Assembly (NCBI GenBank): GCA_964420125.1
Contig: CAYQQQ010000005.1
Location: 1-64,000, forward strand
DNA length: 64,000 bases
From: CAYQQQ01 sp964420125
GTDB taxonomy: Bacteria > Actinomycetota > Acidimicrobiia > Acidimicrobiales > Microtrichaceae
Direction: 5' to 3'
Shown: positions 9,003-18,135 of the stretch, piece after piece
Numbering within the stretch: the first letter of the stretch is position 1
How the letters are laid out: every line of letters starts with the position of its first letter
Notes under the pieces: model-generated
Database searches by the model: none
What the model was told of the DNA's origin: nothing
Seen by the model: the letters and a program-made list of their open reading frames with translations, nothing else
Translations under genes and position numbers: made by a program

Positions 9003-9566
9003 TCAGCGGACGGCGGTCGCCTCGAGCTCCACCATCAGCTCCGGGTAGGCCAGCTGCGCCACGCCCAGCAGGGAGCCGGGAGGTTGCACGCCGGCGGCAC
9101 CGAACCGCTCGGCGATGATGCCGTAGTTGGCGAACACGGCGCCCATGTCGGTGGTGTAGGTGTTGAGGCGCACCACGTTGGACAGGTCCATGCCTGCCTC
9201 CGCCAGCACCTCCTCGAGGTTGTCGAGCGCGAGGCTGATCTGCGCCGCCATGTCGCCGGCGTGCTCGGGGGCGCCCTCCGCGTTCATCGCCGATTGGCCC
9301 GACAGGTAGAGCACGTCGGTGCCGCCTTGGACGAGCTCGGCCTGGTTGAAGCCGAGCTCGACCGACCAGGGCCACGGGTTGATCGACGTACGTTGCACTG
9401 CTGTCTCCTCCTGGGTCGCGGTCGTCTCGGAGCCGGTCGACTTCGACCGTGCCTCCGCGTCGTCCTCACCGGCGCCGCACCCGGCCATCAGGCCGAGGGC
9501 GACGAGTGCGGTGAGGGGGCGACGGAGTCGGGTGCTCCGTGACGGAACCTCGTTGATGTGCTGCAT
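9003..9566 (-). CDS. RidA-family domain behind a lipoprotein signal peptide
   Basis: The C-terminal 131 residues are a complete YjgF/YER057c/RidA domain (RTSINPWPWSVELGFNQAE, YLSGQSAMN, VVRLNTYTTDM, LELEATAV-like ending). Family members deaminate reactive imine/enamine intermediates and are normally cytosolic trimers. Here 56 in-frame residues precede it: basic start, hydrophobic segment LTALVALGL, lipobox MAGC and an acidic Ser/Thr-rich linker, a textbook lipoprotein leader. A second start is plausible: GTG 9398 has AGGAGGAG six bases upstream and would give the standard cytosolic length. ATG 9566 has no clear ribosome site but a TACAAC box seven bases upstream. Both products may be made; this is not decided by sequence. 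Confidence 0.85.
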   Translation of the reverse strand: MQHINEVPSRSTRLRRPLTALVALGLMAGCGAGEDDAEARSKSTGSETTATQEETAVQRTSINPWPWSVELGFNQAELVQGGTDVLYLSGQSAMNAEGAPEHAGDMAAQISLALDNLEEVLAEAGMDLSNVVRLNTYTTDMGAVFANYGIIAERFGAAGVQPPGSLLGVAQLAYPELMVELEATAVR

Positions 9567-9696
9567 GGAGCCCGTTGTACGACGGGCACCCGAGACGCCG
9601 CCTCGTACCAAGGTCGGGTTCGGGGTCGGAAGCGAGTCCGCTGGAGAGGATCTGCCTGGAGCGATCCGGCGGACGCAGGCCACCGATCGGCGCAGG

Positions 9697-12345
9697 TCAG
9701 CCGATGCCGAGCTCGCGGCTCCTGGCGACGGCCGCCGTTCGGGAGCCCACCCCGAGCTTGCGCATGAGCGAGGTCATGTGGCTCTTCACGGTGCGCTCCC
9801 CGATGTAGAGGCGCTCGGCGACTCCGCGGTTGGTCTCACCGGCGATGACGAGCTCCAGCACCTCCATCTCCCGTGAGGTGATGCGCTCCCCGGTGGCGGC
9901 CACGAGCACGCCTGCGGGTCGGACCGGGTGCTGGAGGAGGTCGAGGGCTGCGCTGGCGGCGGCGCCGACCTCAGGGTCCCCGTTGCAGGCCCGGAGCACA
10001 TCGACGTGGGTGCCGGGACCGTCGATCGCCAGGATCCCGAGGCCCCCGATGCGCTCCAGCAGCGCCAGCGTGGGCCGGACGGTCGCCACCGCGTCGTCCG
10101 GCCGTCCGAGGGCGAGCCGCACGGCCGCCAGCTCCGGGTCGACCAGACCGGTCAGGAGGCAGAACCTCAACGTTCGCTGGAAGTCGCTGACCCCGCTCAG
10201 CACCGTCTCGGCTGCCTCCAGGTCTCCCCGACGCCGCAGCTCCAGGGCATCGAGCACGGCGGCGGTGATCCCGGCATCGGGACGATCCTCGTCGGTCACC
10301 TCGCCCAGGATCAGCCGCGCCGGGCCAACCTGCTCCAGCTGCCCGGTGAGCAGCGCCGAGCGAGCTGCGGCGTAGGCGTACATCGCCCGTTCCTGGTGGT
10401 GGCGACCGGACTCGGCCAGGATCCGTCGAGCAGCGTCGACGATCCGCTCGACCTCCTGGTGGTCTCCGCTGCTCAGCGCGATCCCCAGGCGGACCCGATC
10501 GGCGGCCATCGCCAGCCAGTTGAGGCTGCCCAGTTCGAGCACCTGCTCGTCGACGCCCTCGGCCAGCTCGGCGGCGAGGTCGAGCCGCCCACCCATCAGG
10601 TGCGCGGCGGCCTGCATCACCTCGAGCGACGTCCGGGCCATCTCGTCGCGTTCGAGGCGTCTGGCCATCTCCGCCGCCCGCTCCGAGAGCCAGGTCGCGC
10701 CCGTGGGGGCGAACAGGAGCTCCGTGCCGAGCCCGAGGGCGAGGCTGCTGCGCCCCAGCTCGGTGCACGACGTGAAGGCGAGGGCAAATGCCTCTTCCAG
10801 GTGGCCAGCGAGCTCGGGCCACCGGCAGCCGAAGAACTCCAACCAGAAGTTCCCGGCCAGCACCTTGACCCGTTCGTCGGGGGTGGTGTCGAGGGCCAGC
10901 AGCTCGTCGAACAGCCCGGCGGCCTCGTCGACCCGCCCCGCCATGAGATCGGCCTCGGCCAGGCCGTAGGCGCTGTGGAAGAAGCCGGCGCGGTCCCCGC
11001 GCTCGCGCATCTCGGCGGTGCTCGGAGCGAGGTGGCTGACGGCGGCGGCGATGTCGCCGTCCTCGATGGCGGCCAGCCCGCAGAGCAGCTCCACCCACGG
11101 CTCCGACGCCGACGCGGAGCCCTGGAACGGCGTCAGCCACGAGCGGGGCACCCGTCCACCCGGGGTCTGGAGCAGCCGACGGCCCTCGTCGGCGACCATC
11201 GACGCTGCGGCGTCGGTGTCGCCGATCGCCACCAGCAGCTCCACCGCCTGCATCGGCGGCGACACCCGCGCCGCACGTCGGTGCAGCTCGGCCAGCCGGT
11301 CGGGGCTCCGCTGCGCTGCGAGCTCCGTTCGCAGGAAGGCGGCGATGCGCTCGTGGTAGCGCAGGGCGGTGCGGGGGTCTGGCCCTTCGGTGGTGACGAC
11401 GCGCTCGGCGAGACCGCGGCGCCGGACCTGTTCCAGCATCGCCGTGACGTCGCCGACCTCGTGCTCGGTCACCTCCCTGCACGCCTGCGGGTCGAGCTCT
11501 GCGAGCAGGGAGGTGTCGAGGACGAACTCCCGCAGCTCCGGGTCGAGGTGGGCGAGGAGCTCGCTGCGGAGGAACTCGTCGACCTCCGCCTCGCTCGATC
11601 GGAGCGAGACCTGGCGACGTTGCGCCTCCGACGAGCCGGTGCCCAGGTTGGCTGCCAGCAGCACGGCTGCAGCGGCCCATCCGGAGCAGCGTTGGAGGAC
11701 GGCGTCGGTGGTCGCGTCGTCGTGGACGTCGTGATCGGCGAGCAGCGCCTCGATCTGGGGCCGGTCGAGGCGCAGATCAGGCGCGCGCAGCTCGTGGACC
11801 TGCCGGCGCACCCGGCGCATGGGGAGCGCGATCGACGGCTCCGTGCGGCTGGCGACGACCAGTCGGCAGCTCGCCGCCAGCCCGTCCCACAGGGCCTCGA
11901 GGAGATGGAGGGAGGCGGAGCTGCGCAGGTGGTGCACGTCGTCCAGCACGAGTGCCACCTGGTCGAGGTCCTCGAGCTCGACGGCGACGGCGGTGGCGAG
12001 CTGGTTGAGCTCCGGCGCTACGGGAGAGTCCAGCATGCGGTCGATCCGCACCGGTTCGTGGTCGAAGGTGACGCGGATGGCCTGAGCGAGGGCGGCGGTC
12101 AGGGTGAGGGGGTCGTCGTCCTGCGCGTCGAGGCGGACCCAGAGGGGGCGCAACGGGGCGGGGTTCGCGGACCAGGCCGCCAGCGCGGTCGTCTTGCCGG
12201 ATCCGGCGGGGGCCACCACCACGACCGCTGGTCGGCGGGTGAGCGCCTCAGCGATCCGTCCGACGACCGGCGGTTCGTCGCGGAGCGCGGGCAGCACGGG
12301 CGCGTGGAACTTCCAGGTCGGGAACAGCGCCGTCGGCTCGGCCAT
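9697..12345 (-). CDS. LAL-type LuxR transcriptional regulator (MalT-like)
   Basis: An 882-residue large ATP-binding LuxR regulator. A Walker A motif (APAGSGKTTAL) lies near residue 45 and a Walker B-like VALVLDDVHHL near 135, forming the STAND NTPase module. A long helical TPR-like middle follows, and a C-terminal LuxR HTH (about residues 815-880: TSREMEVLELVIAGETNRGV, then RTVKSHMTSLMRKL). These proteins activate transcription when ATP and an inducer bind. ATG 12345 has TAGTCT eight bases upstream and no ribosome site, so it is probably leaderless. It is divergent from the acylase gene at 12456, which is a candidate target. Confidence 0.92.
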   Translation of the reverse strand: MAEPTALFPTWKFHAPVLPALRDEPPVVGRIAEALTRRPAVVVVAPAGSGKTTALAAWSANPAPLRPLWVRLDAQDDDPLTLTAALAQAIRVTFDHEPVRIDRMLDSPVAPELNQLATAVAVELEDLDQVALVLDDVHHLRSSASLHLLEALWDGLAASCRLVVASRTEPSIALPMRRVRRQVHELRAPDLRLDRPQIEALLADHDVHDDATTDAVLQRCSGWAAAAVLLAANLGTGSSEAQRRQVSLRSSEAEVDEFLRSELLAHLDPELREFVLDTSLLAELDPQACREVTEHEVGDVTAMLEQVRRRGLAERVVTTEGPDPRTALRYHERIAAFLRTELAAQRSPDRLAELHRRAARVSPPMQAVELLVAIGDTDAAASMVADEGRRLLQTPGGRVPRSWLTPFQGSASASEPWVELLCGLAAIEDGDIAAAVSHLAPSTAEMRERGDRAGFFHSAYGLAEADLMAGRVDEAAGLFDELLALDTTPDERVKVLAGNFWLEFFGCRWPELAGHLEEAFALAFTSCTELGRSSLALGLGTELLFAPTGATWLSERAAEMARRLERDEMARTSLEVMQAAAHLMGGRLDLAAELAEGVDEQVLELGSLNWLAMAADRVRLGIALSSGDHQEVERIVDAARRILAESGRHHQERAMYAYAAARSALLTGQLEQVGPARLILGEVTDEDRPDAGITAAVLDALELRRRGDLEAAETVLSGVSDFQRTLRFCLLTGLVDPELAAVRLALGRPDDAVATVRPTLALLERIGGLGILAIDGPGTHVDVLRACNGDPEVGAAASAALDLLQHPVRPAGVLVAATGERITSREMEVLELVIAGETNRGVAERLYIGERTVKSHMTSLMRKLGVGSRTAAVARSRELGIG

Positions 12346-12407
12346 GACCGGGGAGACTAGAACGACGGAGCGCAGGCTCCAGAAGTGATCCGACGGGACG
12401 CACCGCC

Positions 12408-12413
12408 TACAGT
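12408..12413 (+). promoter_or_regulatory. Probable -10 box of the acylase gene
   Basis: TACAGT within the 110-bp divergent region between the LAL regulator and the acylase gene; transcription would begin near 12420 and leave a leader of about 36 bases. No clear -35 hexamer is present, which fits a promoter that needs an activator such as the neighbouring LAL protein (inference). Confidence 0.4.
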
Positions 12414-12455
12414 TGTCCCGGTCGGGAGTTCGCAGGGCGGGGACTGCGGGGGGAT

Positions 12456-15116
12456 GTGCACGTGGGACAGGTGGCGCGAGCCGTACGGCGGCGGGATGGC
12501 GACGCGAGCGCGTCCGGTCGACGTGGTCGACTCGCCAAGGTCGTCGTGGTGCTGCTCGCGCCGGCGGTCACCATGAGCTCCTGCGCGGTGCGCCTCGGCT
12601 CGCTGATCGACGACCTCGACCGCCCCGCCGTCGTGGCCGACGACCCGGCCCTGGCCGCCTGGTCGGTGCTGCCCCCGGGCAACGGCAACGTCACGGGGTT
12701 CACCGCCGCCTGGGCCGACGACCAGCGTGGAGCCTACGACCGTCTCGACGACGCCGTGGCCGACGGCACCCTCACCGACGCCGGCCTCGGCTCCTACTTC
12801 GTCGACGCCCGGATGGGGGCCGGAACCATCGTGCGCACCGACACCCCCGCCTCCGGCGTGAGCATCGGTTGGGACGACCACGGCATCCCCCACGTGCGCG
12901 GCGAGGCGTCGCGCCAGGTCGCCTACGGCGCCGGCTGGGCGGTGGCCGAGGCCCGGCTCACGGTGGCGGAGCTGGGCCGGATCCTGGGGCGCGCCGGCAC
13001 CATCGAGATGGCCGGCGGGCTCACCACCCTCATCGAGGACTTCTCCAAGCTCGCCACCCTGCACCAGGTGAACTACACCGACGCCGAGCTCGAGGAGTCC
13101 CTGCAGGCGGCGATCGCCGAGGCCGGCGAGGACGGTCCCCGGATCCTCGAGGCGATCGACGGCTTCGTCGACGGCCTCAACGCCTGGATCGACGCCCACC
13201 CCTACCCCCGGTCGCTGCGCGACCTGGGCCTGCGTCCCCACCACTGGAACCGCGCGGATGTGATCGCCGTGGGCAACGTCGTCGACGACATCTTCGGCTC
13301 CGGCGGCGGTGCCGAGCTGGAGAACGCCCGCTTCCTGCGCCAGCTCCAGGACCAGGTGCCCGCCGGTGAGGAGCAGGCAGGGCTCTGGGAGCTGCTGCGC
13401 ATGCGCGACGAGCCCCAGGCCACCCCTCACGTCGATCAGCGCTACCCCTACCCGCTGTTCGCCGACCCCGCCGCCGACCCTGTCGCCGGTGACCCTGCTG
13501 GCGGCGACCCTGGCGCCCCGGCTTCCCCCGACAACACGGTCGACCCCGCGGCGGTGGCGCTTCCCGACACGGCCCCCGGTTCCATGGGGGACTCGCTGCC
13601 GTCCCCGGTGGCCGACCCGGTGAAGCCGGCGGCGTCCAACTTCGTGCTCCTCGGCGCGCAGCGCTCCGCCTCGGGTCACCCGATCCTGGTGGGCGGCCCC
13701 CAGTCGAGCTACTTCGCTCCCCAGCTGCTCTTCGAGATGGAGCTCCAAGGGGGAGGCTACGACGCCCGGGGCATCACCTTCCCCGGCCTCGGCCCCTGGG
13801 TGGTGATCGGCCGGTCCCGCCACTACGCCTGGACCGCCACCGCCGGGGGCAGCGACCTCACCGACCAGCGCGTCGAGCTGCTCTGCGAGCCCGGGGGCGC
13901 CGCCCCCACCCGGGCCAGCCGGCACTACCTGTTCCAGGGCGAGTGCCGGGCCATGACCCGCCCCGACGGCGGTGCCGGCACCGCCTGGCGCACGGTGCAC
14001 GGCCCGGTGGTCGGCACCGGCACCGTGGACGGCCGGCCCGTGGCCTTCAGCCGTCAGCGCAGCTCCCGGGGCCAGGCGGCGTTCGCGGCGAGGGCCTTCT
14101 GGCGGCTCAACCAGGGCGAGGCGCGCGAGGCGGCGAAGTTCGCCGAGGTGATGGCGGACGTCCCCATGAGCTTCAACTGGGCCTACCTGAACGCCACCGA
14201 CATCGCCTACTTCCACAGCGGTTGGTACCCGGTGCGGGCCCGGGGGGTGGATCCCGACCTGCCGAGCTGGGGCACCGGCGAGTGGGAGTGGCAGGGGCGG
14301 ATCCCCGCCTCCGCCCAACCGCAGGTGGTGAACCCGCCCGAGGGGTTCCTCGTGTCGTGGAACAACACCATCGCCCCCGGCTGGCAGGCCGCCGACAACG
14401 ACTGGGGCAGCGGCGGCGCCCAGCGGGTCGACCTCCTCGCCCGTCGGGCCGCCGAGCTGCACGGCGCCACCCCGGCCGACGTGGTGGCCGCCGTGCAGGA
14501 CGCCGCCACCGTCGACCTACGGGGAGAGCTGCTGGCACCGACGATCCTGGCGGTGCTCGACGGTCCTGCACCGACCCCGGCGTTGCAGGAGGCCCGCGAC
14601 CGCCTGGCCCGCTGGGTGGCCGCCGGGGCGCACCGTCGGGACCGCGACGCCGACGGCTTCCACGACGACCCCACCGTGGCGCTCATGGACGCCCTCTGGC
14701 TCCAGCTCGTCGATCGGGTCTTCGCCCCCGGTCTGGGGCCGCTGGTGCGCGACCCCCACCAGCGGCGACCCAAGCAGGTCGACAACCCGCCGTCGATGAC
14801 CGGCGGCGCCTACGCCAAGGGCTGGTACTCCCTGGTGGAGGACGACCTGCGGGCGGTCACCGGCACGACGACCTCCCCGGTGGCGCCCTGGGAGTCCCCT
14901 GAACGGGCCTTCTGCGGGGGCGGCGATCCGCTCGCCTGCCGGGAGGTGCTGTGGCAGTCGCTGGGCGCCGCCCTGTGGCGGGTGGGCGACGCGCCGTCAC
15001 CCACCTGGAAGGAGCAGATCCGCTTCCTGCCGATCCTCACCAACACCGCGTCCATGCGCTGGCAGAACCGGCCGACCTGGCAGCAGGTGATGAGCTTCGA
15101 GTCCTCACAGGCGTGA
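12456..15116 (+). CDS. Penicillin acylase-family Ntn hydrolase, lipoprotein
   Basis: An 886-residue precursor of the N-terminal-nucleophile hydrolase family that includes penicillin G acylases and acyl-homoserine-lactone acylases. The signal region (VVVVLLAPAVTMSSC) carries a lipobox. After the alpha-chain region (WDDHGIPHVRGEA, AYGAGWAVAEARL) comes an Asp-Pro-Ala-rich spacer, then the processing site with candidate nucleophile Ser near residue 394 in AASNFVLLG, and the beta chain with GGPQSSYFAPQL, HYAWTATAG and NNTIAPGWQA. Starts are GTG 12456 or GTG 12462; a G-rich stretch precedes them. The acyl substrate (lactone signal, beta-lactam or lipid amide) cannot be told. Confidence 0.88.
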   Translation: MHVGQVARAVRRRDGDASASGRRGRLAKVVVVLLAPAVTMSSCAVRLGSLIDDLDRPAVVADDPALAAWSVLPPGNGNVTGFTAAWADDQRGAYDRLDDAVADGTLTDAGLGSYFVDARMGAGTIVRTDTPASGVSIGWDDHGIPHVRGEASRQVAYGAGWAVAEARLTVAELGRILGRAGTIEMAGGLTTLIEDFSKLATLHQVNYTDAELEESLQAAIAEAGEDGPRILEAIDGFVDGLNAWIDAHPYPRSLRDLGLRPHHWNRADVIAVGNVVDDIFGSGGGAELENARFLRQLQDQVPAGEEQAGLWELLRMRDEPQATPHVDQRYPYPLFADPAADPVAGDPAGGDPGAPASPDNTVDPAAVALPDTAPGSMGDSLPSPVADPVKPAASNFVLLGAQRSASGHPILVGGPQSSYFAPQLLFEMELQGGGYDARGITFPGLGPWVVIGRSRHYAWTATAGGSDLTDQRVELLCEPGGAAPTRASRHYLFQGECRAMTRPDGGAGTAWRTVHGPVVGTGTVDGRPVAFSRQRSSRGQAAFAARAFWRLNQGEAREAAKFAEVMADVPMSFNWAYLNATDIAYFHSGWYPVRARGVDPDLPSWGTGEWEWQGRIPASAQPQVVNPPEGFLVSWNNTIAPGWQAADNDWGSGGAQRVDLLARRAAELHGATPADVVAAVQDAATVDLRGELLAPTILAVLDGPAPTPALQEARDRLARWVAAGAHRRDRDADGFHDDPTVALMDALWLQLVDRVFAPGLGPLVRDPHQRRPKQVDNPPSMTGGAYAKGWYSLVEDDLRAVTGTTTSPVAPWESPERAFCGGGDPLACREVLWQSLGAALWRVGDAPSPTWKEQIRFLPILTNTASMRWQNRPTWQQVMSFESSQA

Positions 15117-15198
15117 CCGATTTCGGTCGCCACCGATCGCGGGTTGTCTCCCACGGCGGATAGCTTGAGACCGGCGAACGAGCGCCGATCGAGGAACG

Positions 15199-17244
15199 AT
15201 GCGTCGACCGATCCAACTCATGCTGCGGTTCCTGGCGGTGACCGCCTTCGGCGTGCTCGCCATCGGCCTCATCGGCTCGCAGATCATCCCCCAGGTCGTG
15301 AAGATCCCCGAGGCGGTGTCCTTCACTCCTCCGACCAAGCTGCGCCTGCCCACCCTCCCCGAAGGCTCCACCCTCCTGGACGTGGTCGGCCAGCCCGTGG
15401 GGAAGCTCCAGGGCACCGAGTACCGGATCGTGGTGCCCCTCGACCAGATGTCCCCGGAGCTCAAGGCCACGGTGCTGGCTGTGGAGGACGCCGACTTCTA
15501 CGAGCACGAAGGGGTGAGCGCCAAGTCGGTGCTGCGGGCGCTGCGGGCCAACTCCGAGTCGGGGGAGGTGTCCCAGGGCGGCTCCACCATCACCCAGCAG
15601 CTGGTGAAGCTGAACCTCGTGGGCAACGAGCGCACCATCGAGCGCAAGGTGAAGGAGGCCTCCCTCGCCGTCCAGCTGGAGGACCAGCTGTGCGAAGGCG
15701 TCGCCAAGCGGGAGTGCAAGGACCGCATCCTCCAGCAGTACCTCAACACCATCTACTTCGGTCAGGGCGCCTACGGGGTGGAGGCGGCGTCGCTCACCTA
15801 CTTCAACAAGCCGGCAGCCCAGGTGAACTACGCCGAGGCGGCCCTGCTGGCGTCGCTCATCCGCAACCCCACCGGCTACGACCCCATCCGCTTCCCCGAG
15901 GTGTCCACCGAGCGGCGCCAGGTGGCGGTCAGCCGCATGCTGGCCGAGGGCCTCGTCACCCAGGAGCAGGCCGACTTCATCAACGCCGTGCCGGTGCCGG
16001 CCGCCACCTACGGCCGCAGCGCGGCCCGTGATTCCAGCTCGCTCACCTACGTGGAGCGCAAGGTGCGCGACGAGCTGCTGGCCGCCGAGTGGCTCGCCCC
16101 CACCGTGGAGCAGCGCCGCTACCTGATCTTCAACGGCGGGCTGAAGATCACCATCACCATCGACCCTCGCGCCCAGTTCCTGGCCGAGGCCGCCATCGCC
16201 AACGCCAAGGGCGTGTCCTCCGACCCCTACGCCCGCGTGTCGCTCGTGGCCACCGACCCCTACACCGGGGCGGTCCGGGCCATCGTGGGAGAGGCCGACG
16301 TCGACGGCAAGCCCATCGAGCTGGCCGCTCCGGCCTCGGGCTACAAGGGGTGGAGCTCGGGATCGGCGTTCAAGACCTTCACCATGATCGCCGCCATGGA
16401 GCAGGGCTACACGGTGCGCGACACCATCGCCGGCGACCCGCTCTCCGAGCCGGTCAAGAAGAAGCTCGGCGTCACCCGTGGCGGTGAGTACCCGCTGGAC
16501 TGCCCCAGCCGGGGGCAGCAGCCCCTTGCCACGCACCTCGCCCGGTCGAACAACTGCGCCTTCATGCGCCTGCAGAACGCCATCGGCATCGACAAGGTGA
16601 AGATGACCGCCGTGAAGCTGGGCATCGACCCCGAGTCGCTCGACCCCACCGGCGCCAACCCCGCCTGCTTCACCATCGGCTGCGAGTCCTACGTGAAGCC
16701 CCTCGACATGGCCAACGCCTACGGCACCATCGCCAACGACGGCCGTCGCAACCCCGCGCACTTCGTGCACAAGGTGGAGGACCGCGATGGCAACGTGCTC
16801 TTCGAGTTCCAGCCCCCCAACGAGCAGGTGATCAGCCCCCAGGTGGCCCGACAGGCGGTCGTGGCCATGCAACAGGTGGTCACCGGCGGCACGTGCTCGC
16901 GATGTGCGATCTCCGGCCAACCGGTGGCCGGCAAGACCGGCACCGACGAGCGGGGCAACAAGAACATCAACCTGTGGTTCGTGGGCTTCACCCCGCACCT
17001 CTCCACTGCGGTCTGGGTGGGCGACGTGTTCCAGGACAACGACCTCAACGTCGGTTCCGGCGGCGCCCAGGGCGGTCGCGTGGCTGGCCCGATCTGGCAG
17101 CAGTTCACGTCGGCCTACATCCAGGGCATGCCCAGGATGCAGTTCGCCGCCCCCGACCCCTACGGCGGGGGCCGGGCCATCCCCGACCCCTGGGGTGCCT
17201 ACGGCAAGGACGACGACAAGAAGTCCTCCCGCGACGGCGACTGA
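15199..17244 (+). CDS. Class A penicillin-binding protein
   Basis: A 681-residue bifunctional peptidoglycan synthase: one N-terminal membrane anchor (about residues 8-32), a GT51 glycosyltransferase domain (VEDADFYEHEG, QGGSTITQQLVK, LNTIYFGQGAYGVEAAS) and a transpeptidase domain with SAFK (active Ser near 389), SNN near 449 and KTGT near 579. It polymerises and cross-links cell wall strands on the outer face of the membrane. ATG 15199 is preceded by GAGGAA and by a TAGCTT -10-like box at about 15162. The C-terminus is a short charged Lys/Asp tail. It follows the acylase gene by 82 bp but has its own promoter-like sequence. Confidence 0.95.
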   Translation: MRRPIQLMLRFLAVTAFGVLAIGLIGSQIIPQVVKIPEAVSFTPPTKLRLPTLPEGSTLLDVVGQPVGKLQGTEYRIVVPLDQMSPELKATVLAVEDADFYEHEGVSAKSVLRALRANSESGEVSQGGSTITQQLVKLNLVGNERTIERKVKEASLAVQLEDQLCEGVAKRECKDRILQQYLNTIYFGQGAYGVEAASLTYFNKPAAQVNYAEAALLASLIRNPTGYDPIRFPEVSTERRQVAVSRMLAEGLVTQEQADFINAVPVPAATYGRSAARDSSSLTYVERKVRDELLAAEWLAPTVEQRRYLIFNGGLKITITIDPRAQFLAEAAIANAKGVSSDPYARVSLVATDPYTGAVRAIVGEADVDGKPIELAAPASGYKGWSSGSAFKTFTMIAAMEQGYTVRDTIAGDPLSEPVKKKLGVTRGGEYPLDCPSRGQQPLATHLARSNNCAFMRLQNAIGIDKVKMTAVKLGIDPESLDPTGANPACFTIGCESYVKPLDMANAYGTIANDGRRNPAHFVHKVEDRDGNVLFEFQPPNEQVISPQVARQAVVAMQQVVTGGTCSRCAISGQPVAGKTGTDERGNKNINLWFVGFTPHLSTAVWVGDVFQDNDLNVGSGGAQGGRVAGPIWQQFTSAYIQGMPRMQFAAPDPYGGGRAIPDPWGAYGKDDDKKSSRDGD

Positions 17245-17303
17245 CCTTGCCTCGCGAGCGGGATGCTGCTGCGATGCGGTGCTGAGGCTCACCGGCATGG
17301 CTG

Positions 17304-17309
17304 TAGCGT
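17304..17309 (+). promoter_or_regulatory. Probable -10 box, leaderless promoter of the COG1579 gene
   Basis: TAGCGT ends eight bases before ATG 17318 and there is no Shine-Dalgarno sequence, so transcription probably starts at or next to the start codon. Confidence 0.5.
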
Positions 17310-17317
17310 GAGCGCCG

Positions 17318-18031
17318 ATGGGCGCCTTCGACGTACTGCTGCAGCTCCAGGAGCTCGACTCCACCCTCGACCAGCTCCGCCACCGCCGTGACACCCTTCC
17401 CGAACGGGCGGGGCGCGACGAGGCACGAACGGCGGCCGCCAAGGCCGGCGTGGCGGTCGACGACACCTTCGCTCGCCTGCACCAGCTCCAGACCGCCCAG
17501 AAGGCGCTGGAGGACGAGGCGGCATCGCTGGCCGACAAGGTCGTCCACGTCGAGCGCATGCTCTACGGGGGAACCGTCAAGGCCGCCAAGGAGCTGGAGG
17601 CCTACCAGGCCGACCTGGAGATGCTGCAGAAGCGGGCGGGCACCCTGGACGACGAGATCCTCGAGCTGATGGAGCAGGTGGAGCCCGTCGAGTCGGAGCT
17701 GGCGCAGCGCAAGTCCGAGCGGGAGGACGCCGACGCGGCGCTGGAGCGGGCCGAGGAGGCGCTGCTGGTGGCGGAGGCCGAGATCGACGCCGAGGTCGCC
17801 AAGGTCGACGGTGCGAGGGCCGAGCTCGCCGGCGGGGTCGCCGCCGACTCGCTGACGCTCTACGAGCAGCTGCGGGCCGGCCTCGGTGGGGTGGGCGCCG
17901 CCCGTCTCAGCGGCGCCAGGTGCGAGGGCTGCCACCTCGAGATCCCCTCCGCCCAGCTCGAGGAGGTGCGTCGGGCTCCCGACGACCAGGTGGTCACCTG
18001 CCCCGAGTGCGGCCGCATCCTCGTGCGCTGA
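17318..18031 (+). CDS. Coiled-coil C4-type zinc-ribbon protein (COG1579)
   Basis: A 237-residue protein. Residues about 5-180 are an Ala/Glu/Leu-rich antiparallel coiled coil (many heptads); the end carries a zinc ribbon with CEGC near 204 and CPEC near 230. This is the architecture of COG1579 proteins, widespread in actinobacteria and other bacteria but of uncertain role; a nucleic-acid or chaperone function has been proposed for the family. In many actinobacteria it sits next to a phosphoglycerate-mutase/RNase H-type gene; here a histidine phosphatase follows one gene later, which fits. It ends in two nested hairpins. Confidence 0.88.
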   Translation: MGAFDVLLQLQELDSTLDQLRHRRDTLPERAGRDEARTAAAKAGVAVDDTFARLHQLQTAQKALEDEAASLADKVVHVERMLYGGTVKAAKELEAYQADLEMLQKRAGTLDDEILELMEQVEPVESELAQRKSEREDADAALERAEEALLVAEAEIDAEVAKVDGARAELAGGVAADSLTLYEQLRAGLGGVGAARLSGARCEGCHLEIPSAQLEEVRRAPDDQVVTCPECGRILVR

Positions 18032-18090
18032 GCAGCGCACGTCGAACTGACACCCGTCCTGCACCTGAGAGGTGCCGAGCGAGTGTCAGT
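18023..18090 (+). terminator. Double hairpin after the COG1579 gene
   Basis: First hairpin: GTGCGCTG, loop AG, CAGCGCAC (18023-18040), overlapping the stop codon. Second: ACTGACAC paired with GTGTCAGT (18046-18053 and 18083-18090), with an inner GCACCT/AGGTGC stem. Together they form a probable terminator before the next promoter. Confidence 0.7.
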
Positions 18091-18101
18091 CGGAGCGGGT
18101 G

Positions 18102-18129
18102 TTGGCACCTGTCCGGCGTGGGGCAAGCT
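18102..18129 (+). promoter_or_regulatory. Leaderless promoter of the membrane protein gene
   Basis: TTGGCA (18102-18107), a 16-base spacer and CAAGCT (18124-18129), which ends six bases before GTG 18136. The near-consensus -35 and the absence of a usable ribosome site support a leaderless start. Confidence 0.5.
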
Positions 18130-18135
18130 GGTGAG

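Noticed and set aside
12357..14462. A 701-residue minus-strand frame under the acylase gene
   Set aside because: The acylase on the other strand has clear family motifs; the antisense frame has none.
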